Positions 13,938 through 18,623 of a stretch of 18,623 nucleotides of DNA are shown one piece after another (within the stretch, counting starts at the first letter, position 1; each line of letters starts with the position of its first letter). The DNA is from Chloroflexota bacterium. Lineage in GTDB: Bacteria > Chloroflexota > Dehalococcoidia > Tepidiformales > Tepidiformaceae. A program made the position numbers and the translations under genes. The stretch covers positions 1 to 18,623 of the forward strand of contig CAUJEQ010000206.1 in NCBI GenBank assembly GCA_963169135.1, read 5' to 3'. A model generated the notes under the pieces. That model was not told the DNA's origin. It ran no database searches and saw nothing but the letters and a program-made list of their open reading frames with translations.

Positions 13938-14931
13938 GCTGCGCGGCACGCCCCTGACCGTCTCGGCGGTTGGCTTCGGTGTGTGGACCGTCGGTACGAA
14001 CTGGTGGGGCATCAATGACCGCGCCGAGGGCGTTGCCCTCCTTCGGCAGGCGTTCGAACTTGGCATCACCTTCTTCGATACAGGCGACACCTACGGGAAT
14101 GGCGACGCCGAAACCATCATGCGCGAGGCGCTCGGCGACGTTCGCGACCGGATTGTCATCGCCACCAAGTTCGGCTACGACATCTACGCCAATGAGGTGC
14201 GGCCCAACCAGCGGGAGCGCCCGCAGGATTGGTCGCCGGGGTACATGCGGAAGGCGCTCGAGAACTCCCTGCGCCGCCTCGGGACCGACCGAATCGACTA
14301 CTACCAGTTGCATAACCCTCGAGTCGAAGCGATCCAGCGCGACGACCTGGTGGCCGAGCTCGAAAAGGCGAAGGACGAAGGGCTCATCCGTGGCTACGGC
14401 GTGGCTCTGGGTCCCGCCTTCGATCTTCGGCAGCGTGACGAAGGGATAGAGGCGGTGAAGCGCGGCATGCCGCCGCAGGTGATCTACAACCTCCTCGAAC
14501 AGGAGATCGGCGCCGGCATCTTTCCGGTTGCGCAGGAGCGCGATGTCTCCGTACTGGTGCGCGTCCCGCACGCTTCGGGCTTGCTCGACGGCACCGCCTC
14601 GCGCTCGACCGAGTTCCCGGAAGGCGACCACCGGCGCTGGCGGATCAATTCCCCCGAGAAGCGCCAGCAGTGGGAAGAGGCGCTGGCGAAGGTCGAGCAA
14701 CTCGGCTTCCTCGCAGAGGGCCGGACGCTCGGCCAGGCGGCCATCCAGTTCATCCTCCGCGAATTGGCGGTCGCCTGCGTCATTCCGAACATCTACGACC
14801 GCGCCGGACTCGAGGAGTTCGCTGCCTATTCGGAGGCGCGCCCCCTTTCCGATTCGGAGTACGACCGGGTGCAGGCGCTGTACCGGGACGGCTTCGGCAT
14901 GCGCGAAGCCAGCAGAGTGGGAGGCAACTGA
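13924..14931 (+). CDS. Aldo/keto reductase within the heme operon
   Basis: 335 aa TIM-barrel NADPH-dependent oxidoreductase of the aldo/keto reductase superfamily. The catalytic tetrad is intact: Asp52 (FFDTGDTYG), Tyr57, Lys82 (IATKFG) and His130 (YYQLHNP). The C-terminal part AIQFILRELAVACVIPNIYD (around 281-300) fits the cofactor-phosphate region. GGGAGGAGAG at 13909-13918 gives a strong ribosome site, and the gene overlaps the decarboxylase gene by 14 bases and the next gene by one, so it is firmly in the operon. No aldo/keto reductase step is part of the classical heme, siroheme or heme d1 routes. Its substrate is unknown; it could act on a tetrapyrrole intermediate, a side product, or something unrelated. 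Family assignment is secure, role is not. Confidence 0.9.
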   Translation: MDYRELRGTPLTVSAVGFGVWTVGTNWWGINDRAEGVALLRQAFELGITFFDTGDTYGNGDAETIMREALGDVRDRIVIATKFGYDIYANEVRPNQRERPQDWSPGYMRKALENSLRRLGTDRIDYYQLHNPRVEAIQRDDLVAELEKAKDEGLIRGYGVALGPAFDLRQRDEGIEAVKRGMPPQVIYNLLEQEIGAGIFPVAQERDVSVLVRVPHASGLLDGTASRSTEFPEGDHRRWRINSPEKRQQWEEALAKVEQLGFLAEGRTLGQAAIQFILRELAVACVIPNIYDRAGLEEFAAYSEARPLSDSEYDRVQALYRDGFGMREASRVGGN

Positions 14932-15722
14932 TGAGCGACGGACACCCGGCTCCGGGCGGCACGCCCCAGCCCCCGGCTCGCCGCGGCCCCATGGTCGACC
15001 TCGACCCGAGCGGCCAGGTCAAAGGGAAGGAGCCGGACCGCGCCGTCCGCCAGTTCCTGAACTACGCGTTCTTCAAGGTCGACCTGGCCTTCCGGCGACT
15101 TCCCGCGGAGGAGAAATCCGCTGCGCGCTCCGAACTCCAGGCGATCGTCGAGCGCTGGTCCGACAGCGAGGATCTCATCCTTCGCACCTACTCGCTCGTT
15201 GGACTGCGAGCGGACTGCGACTTCATGTTCTGGCGCATCTCGCACGACCCGGCCAGCTTCCGCGCGATGCAGGCCGAGATGAACGCATCTGTCCTGGGCG
15301 GCTACCTGACCACCGTGCACAGCTTCCTCTCACTCCAGAAGCGCTCCCAGTACGTCAATCGGATCGAAGGTTCCGGTCATGGCGTGGAGTTGCTCCCGGG
15401 GCAGGGCGCGTACCTGTTTGTCTACCCGTTCGTCAAGACGCGCGCCTGGTACGCGCTTTCGCCGCACGCGCGCCAGGGAATGATGGACGAGCACATCCAC
15501 GCCTCATCACCGTTCAAGGGCATACGCCTCAACACGAGCTACAGCTTCGGCATTGACGATCAGGAGTTCGTCGTTGCCTTCGATTCGGACTACCCGCAGG
15601 AGTTTGTCGACCTTGTTGGGCGCCTGCGGCACACTGAGGCGAGCCTCTACACCCAGCGTGACACACCGATGTTCACCTGTGCGAAGGCGGACATTGCAAC
15701 CATCGTCCAGGAGCTCGGGTAG
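14931..15722 (+). CDS. hemQ: HemQ/chlorite-dismutase-family coproheme decarboxylase
   Basis: 263 aa, typical of a HemQ subunit plus an Ala/Pro-rich N-terminal extension of about 20 residues. It has the ferredoxin-like double domain of the chlorite dismutase family: FLNYAFFKVDLAFRRL (42-57), LVGLRADCDFMFWRI (89-103), YLFVYPFVKTRAWYAL (161-176), MMDEHIHASSPF (184-195), SYSFGIDDQEFVVAF (203-217) and DLVGRLRHTEASLYTQRDTP (227-246). Tyr165 in YPFVKTR corresponds to the catalytic-Tyr segment YPM of HemQ. The proximal heme ligand is likely one of the histidines near 188-190. HemQ converts Fe-coproporphyrin III to heme b by two peroxide-driven decarboxylations. Position after the siroheme decarboxylase suggests it ends the pathway here. 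GGGAGG precedes the ATG. A true chlorite dismutase is less likely given the neighbours. Confidence 0.82.
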   Translation: MSDGHPAPGGTPQPPARRGPMVDLDPSGQVKGKEPDRAVRQFLNYAFFKVDLAFRRLPAEEKSAARSELQAIVERWSDSEDLILRTYSLVGLRADCDFMFWRISHDPASFRAMQAEMNASVLGGYLTTVHSFLSLQKRSQYVNRIEGSGHGVELLPGQGAYLFVYPFVKTRAWYALSPHARQGMMDEHIHASSPFKGIRLNTSYSFGIDDQEFVVAFDSDYPQEFVDLVGRLRHTEASLYTQRDTPMFTCAKADIATIVQELG

Positions 15723-15729
15723 CTACCCG
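15716..15729. repeat. 14-bp palindrome at the end of hemQ
   Basis: CGGGTAGCTACCCG is perfectly self-complementary and spans the hemQ stop codon (TAG at 15720-15722). It sits in the only gap between genes within the heme operon (18 bases). It could mark an internal regulatory point or be chance. Confidence 0.3.
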
Positions 15730-15740
15730 GGCCCGGAAGC

Positions 15741-17240
15741 GTGACACAATTGACCGCAATGACCGAACCGAAGGGACACGTCTGGCTTGTGGGCGCCGGA
15801 CCGGGCGATCCGGGGCTCATCACGCTGGCGGGAGCCGAGGCTCTGCGGCAGGCGGAAGTCGTGCTCTACGACGCCCTGGCTTCGCCGGCCCTACTCGGCC
15901 ATTGCGACCCGGCGGCCGAGTTCGTCCCGGTCGGCAAGCGCGCGGGTGACCACTCCGCGAGCCAGGACGAGATTACGGCGCTCCTGGTGAGGTACGGCTC
16001 GGACGGGAGGCGGGTAGTCAGGCTCAAGGGCGGCGACCCGTTCGTCTTCGGGCGCGGCGGCGAAGAGGCGCTGGCGCTGGCGGCGGCGGGCATCCCCTTC
16101 ACGGTCGTACCGGGCGTGACCTCGGCCGTCGCGGTCCCGGCCTATGCCGGTATCCCGGTCACCCACCGCGGGCTCGCCACGAACTTCGCCGTCGTAACCG
16201 GCCGCGAAGGCGGCGAAACGGCTGCTGACTGGGATGCGCTGGCACGAGTTGACACGCTCGTCGTGCTCATGGGCGCAGCCGGATTGTCGGACATAATATC
16301 TCGCTTGATCGCCGCCGGACGGGCGGCGGATACGCCGGCTGCCTCGATTTCCAACGGCGCGCTCCCGGGGCAGCGAGTGGTCACCGGCACGCTGGGGACC
16401 ATCGCTGCGGAGGTGGCGGCGGCAAGCCTGCCAACCCCGCTCATCACCGTTGTCGGCGAGGTCGCGTCGATGGCGGGGCGCCTCGACTGGTACGTGCCGG
16501 GGCCCCTTGCCGGGAAGACGGTTGTGGTGACGCGCGCCCGGGCTCAGGCCAGCCAGCTCCGCCTCATGCTTGAAACTCTCGGCGCGACGGTTGTCGAGGC
16601 CCCCGTCCTGCGCGTCACCTTCCGGAGCGACGGCCTGGCGACCGATGAGCGGATGGGCTCGCGCTGGGACTGGATCGCATTTACCAGCCAGAACGGCGTC
16701 GAAGCCTTCTTCGCGGCGCTCCGCGCAGCCGGGCGTGATGCCCGGGCGCTCGGGCCGACCCTGGTTGCGGCCGTTGGAGCTGCCACGGCGGCGGCCCTTG
16801 AGCGCTACGGGGTGATGGCCGACTTCGTTCCTTCGCGGGCCACCGGCGAGTGCCTCGCGGTGGAACTCCCTGCTGCTACCGGGGCGCGGGTGCTGTTGCC
16901 ACAGGGATCGCTGGCCGAGGACCGCCTGGCCGAGGGCCTCCGCGCCCGCGGAGCGCACGTCGAAGCCGCGGTCGTGTACGAGACTCTGCCGGTGCCGCTC
17001 GACGACCGCCTCCGTCCCGAGGTCACCAACGCGGATGCAATCACGTTTGCGAGCGCGTCTTCGGCTGGCTTCCTCTCGGATGCGCTCGGCCAGGGCTCGC
17101 CGGCTCCCTCGACGAAGCTGGTCGCGATTGGTGATCAGTCTGCAGCCGCCGTCCGGGCAGCGTTCGGCCGGGTGGACGCTCAGTCGGCTGACCCGTCTCT
17201 CGCGGGGCTGGTAGCGGCGGTCGCGGAGGTATTGAGATGA
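15741..17240 (+). CDS. cobA-hemD: Uroporphyrinogen-III methyltransferase / synthase fusion (CobA-HemD)
   Basis: 499 aa, a two-enzyme fusion. Residues about 12-255 are SUMT/CobA: VGAGPGDPGLITLAGAEAL (17-35), VRLKGGDPFVFGRGGEE (93-109), VVPGVTSAVAVPAYAGIPVT (122-141) and VVLMGA with ISNGALPGQ. This domain makes precorrin-2 from uroporphyrinogen III with two SAM-dependent methylations. Residues about 256-499 are HemD: LAGKTVVVTRARAQASQL (256-273) and DWIAFTSQNGVEAFFAAL (from about 311), which cyclises hydroxymethylbilane to uroporphyrinogen III. Fusing the steps passes substrate toward siroheme or cobalamin. The start is GTG 15741 or ATG 15759; neither has a good ribosome site, and CACAAT at 15745-15750 could be a -10 for a leaderless message from 15759. 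The stop overlaps the next ATG by four bases. Confidence 0.92.
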   Translation: MTQLTAMTEPKGHVWLVGAGPGDPGLITLAGAEALRQAEVVLYDALASPALLGHCDPAAEFVPVGKRAGDHSASQDEITALLVRYGSDGRRVVRLKGGDPFVFGRGGEEALALAAAGIPFTVVPGVTSAVAVPAYAGIPVTHRGLATNFAVVTGREGGETAADWDALARVDTLVVLMGAAGLSDIISRLIAAGRAADTPAASISNGALPGQRVVTGTLGTIAAEVAAASLPTPLITVVGEVASMAGRLDWYVPGPLAGKTVVVTRARAQASQLRLMLETLGATVVEAPVLRVTFRSDGLATDERMGSRWDWIAFTSQNGVEAFFAALRAAGRDARALGPTLVAAVGAATAAALERYGVMADFVPSRATGECLAVELPAATGARVLLPQGSLAEDRLAEGLRARGAHVEAAVVYETLPVPLDDRLRPEVTNADAITFASASSAGFLSDALGQGSPAPSTKLVAIGDQSAAAVRAAFGRVDAQSADPSLAGLVAAVAEVLR

Positions 17241-17764
17241 GCGTGATGATCGAGCTCCGGCCGTCAGCCGGTCCGGTCCTGGTAGTCGGAGGCGGTGCCG
17301 TCGCCCTCCGGCGGGTCCGCAATTTGTCGGATGGTGGATTCAGCATCACCGTCGTCGCGCCATCGATTCTCGACGAGATCCGTGGACTGCCCGGTGTCAC
17401 GTGCTTCGCCAGGACATTCATCGATACAGACATTCCGGACAGCGAGTCGCGCTGGGCGCTCGTACTTGCCTGCACCGGCGAGCGGGAAGTCAACCGCCAC
17501 ATTGGCGAGGCCGCCCGCGCCCACGCAATCCCGGTCGTCGTGGTCGACTCCCAGGATGAGAGCACCTTCTTCACGCCGGCAACGCTGCGCGACGGCGGCC
17601 TGCAGGTGGCGGTCTCGACCGGCGGCGCCGATCCGGCGCTGGCGAAGCAGCTCCGCGAAAAGATCGCCACGGCGCTTGGCCCCGGCTGGGCGAACGTCGT
17701 CGAGACAGCGCGGCAGGCCCGCCAGGCGCGGCTCGGACGCGCGGGAGAACCCACCGATGAGTAG
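17237..17764 (+). CDS. Precorrin-2 dehydrogenase (SirC/Met8/CysG N-terminal type)
   Basis: 175 aa, slightly shorter than stand-alone SirC (about 200). It oxidises precorrin-2 to sirohydrochlorin with NAD+. Visible features are the Rossmann nucleotide motif VLVVGGGAVALRRV (14-27), then VVVVDSQDESTFFTPATLRDG (about 100-120), with Asp104 in the place of the conserved Asp of the VVD segment, and AVSTGGADPALAKQLRE (125-141), the family's ST-G-SPALA signature. The C-terminal domain that gives Met8 its chelatase function is short or missing, consistent with a separate chelatase gene directly downstream. GGAGGT at 17225-17230 precedes the ATG, which overlaps the cobA-hemD stop. Cytosolic. Confidence 0.88.
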   Translation: MSVMIELRPSAGPVLVVGGGAVALRRVRNLSDGGFSITVVAPSILDEIRGLPGVTCFARTFIDTDIPDSESRWALVLACTGEREVNRHIGEAARAHAIPVVVVDSQDESTFFTPATLRDGGLQVAVSTGGADPALAKQLREKIATALGPGWANVVETARQARQARLGRAGEPTDE

Positions 17765-18488
17765 CGCCCTCGTCCTGGCCGGCCACGGGTCCCACCTGAA
17801 CGCCAACTCCAGCGAACCGATCTGGTCCAACGCCACCCGCCTTCGAAAAATGGGCCACTTCGACGATGTCCGCGTCGGCCTGTGGAAGGAGGAGCCGTCG
17901 CTCTCGCGCGTGCTCGATGGCTGCGAGGCCGACGCCGTGACCGTCGTGCCCCTGTTCATCTCCGCCGGGTATTTCACGAAGACGGTCGTCCCGCGCGAGA
18001 TGGGCCTCGCCGGCCCCGAGACCAGGCGTGGGAGGCAGGTCATCCACTACACGGCACCCGTCGGGGCCCACCCGGCCGTTGCCGGCGTGATCGTCGAACG
18101 CGCCCGCGAAGCCGGCGCCGGGCCCTCCGACGCCATCGCGGTCCTTGGCCACGGCACGAGACGGGACGCCGAGTCCGAGAGGAACGTCCTCCGCATGGCA
18201 GACCTTGTCCGTGCGCGTGGCCTCTTCTCCGAGGTCGCCGCCGTGTTCCTGGACCAGGAACCCAACATGCTCCAGTTGCTCGACATCCTGTCGTCGCCGG
18301 TGGTTGTGGTGGTGCCGCTGTTCATCGCCGACGGCTGGCATGTGGGCCAAACGATCCCGGAGGACCTCGCGCTGGACGGCGCGGAGACCCGCCGCGAGGG
18401 CCGCGTGGTGCGCTACACGCCGCCTGTTGGCACTCACGCTTCGATGGCCGGCGTCATCCTCGAATTGGCACGAGAGGCGGGCAGGTGA
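17757..18488 (+). CDS. CbiX-type sirohydrochlorin chelatase, two-lobed, DR2241-like
   Basis: 243 aa built from two CbiX-like halves. Half 1 (1-115) has VLAGHGSHLN (His10) and VVPLFISAGYFTKTVVPREM. Half 2 (120-243) has VLGHGTRRDAES (His132) and VVVPLFIADGWHVGQTIP (His195). In half 1 the second metal-site His is replaced by Phe (GYFT), so the active site probably relies on His10 with half-2 residues, or on half 2 alone. The enzyme should insert Fe2+ into sirohydrochlorin to give siroheme (SirB role), or Co2+ for cobalamin; the flanking siroheme decarboxylase favours iron. FWKEEP-like GLWKEEPSL and GYFTKTVVPREM recall chelatases fused to DR2241 iron-sulfur domains, and the next gene may be that partner. 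GGGAGA precedes the ATG; it overlaps the dehydrogenase gene by eight bases. Confidence 0.83.
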   Translation: MSSALVLAGHGSHLNANSSEPIWSNATRLRKMGHFDDVRVGLWKEEPSLSRVLDGCEADAVTVVPLFISAGYFTKTVVPREMGLAGPETRRGRQVIHYTAPVGAHPAVAGVIVERAREAGAGPSDAIAVLGHGTRRDAESERNVLRMADLVRARGLFSEVAAVFLDQEPNMLQLLDILSSPVVVVVPLFIADGWHVGQTIPEDLALDGAETRREGRVVRYTPPVGTHASMAGVILELAREAGR

Positions 18489-18623
18489 TGGACATCCCCG
18501 CTCAACTGGGCGAACTGACGATCCTGCGCGAGGGTGACGCTTGCGTGCTCCGCGGCCCCGGGGTCCCGCGGGAGACAATCCCGCCCGACGAAGACACACT
18601 CCGCCGTCGTATCCGCCTCGATG
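18488..18623 (+). CDS. Start of next operon gene, possibly DR2241-type domain protein (partial)
   Basis: Only the first 45 codons are in the window: MDIPAQLGELTILREGD, then VLRGPGVP and LRRRIRLD. The ATG overlaps the chelatase stop by one base (TGATG), so it belongs to the operon. The beginning resembles the small beta-rich domain that follows CbiX in DR2241-like chelatases (LGxxxIxRxGxxxxLR), which are known to carry an iron-sulfur domain further on. This is a weak guess from a short piece; no cysteine motif is visible yet. Confidence 0.55.
   Translation, partial: MDIPAQLGELTILREGDACVLRGPGVPRETIPPDEDTLRRRIRLD

Noticed and set aside
14931..15722. True chlorite dismutase
   Set aside because: The family is the same, but the setting inside a tetrapyrrole operon and the YPFVKTR tyrosine segment favour a HemQ role.

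Overview
The window comes from a GC-rich bacterium. The best guess is Chloroflexota, near Dehalococcoidia or Thermomicrobia-like lineages. The hints are an acetoin-dehydrogenase cluster, a surface protein with a Thr/Pro-rich stalk, tightly overlapping genes (ATGA, TGATG), GTG and TTG starts, and a heme cluster mixing siroheme-route enzymes with a chlorite-dismutase-like decarboxylase. This placement is inferred from gene content, not measured.

Layout. (1) Bases 1-1353 hold no intact gene. A transposase gene broken by several frameshifts fills roughly 61-620. At 1111-1155 lies the exact 3' half of a tRNA-Arg(TCG), cut at the anticodon loop, which is the hallmark of an integrase attachment site. 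An integrated element therefore probably lies to the left, with the ancestral chromosome resuming to the right. (2) 1354-7935, plus strand: one operon with E1-alpha, E1-beta, an AcoX-like NAD-kinase-fold protein, E2 with two subunit-binding domains and a divergent E3, followed by a YgjP-type metallopeptidase. Gene order and AcoX point to an acetoin dehydrogenase-type 2-oxo-acid complex. (3) 8016-8903, minus strand: an anchored protein with a Thr/Pro-rich stalk. An intergenic stretch with three strong hairpins follows (8904-9311). (4) 9312-10487 plus and 10503-11573 minus: a convergent pair of an acyl-CoA dehydrogenase and an APH-fold kinase, matching the two halves of ACAD10/11-like proteins. 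(5) 11698 to the window end, plus strand: a tetrapyrrole operon with hemA, a fused AhbA/AhbB-type siroheme decarboxylase, an aldo/keto reductase, a HemQ/chlorite-dismutase-family protein, fused cobA-hemD, precorrin-2 dehydrogenase, a two-lobed CbiX-type chelatase and the start of a further gene.

How the genes work together. HemA starts tetrapyrrole synthesis. HemD makes uroporphyrinogen III, CobA methylates it to precorrin-2, the dehydrogenase oxidises it to sirohydrochlorin, and the CbiX protein would insert iron to give siroheme. The AhbAB fusion would decarboxylate siroheme to 12,18-didecarboxysiroheme. An AhbC-type radical SAM enzyme, not in the window, would give Fe-coproporphyrin III, which a HemQ-family enzyme could convert to heme. 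The cluster therefore reads as a hybrid pathway: a siroheme-dependent front end with a HemQ finish in place of AhbD. An unexplained aldo/keto reductase sits between the two. This is the most interesting system in the window.
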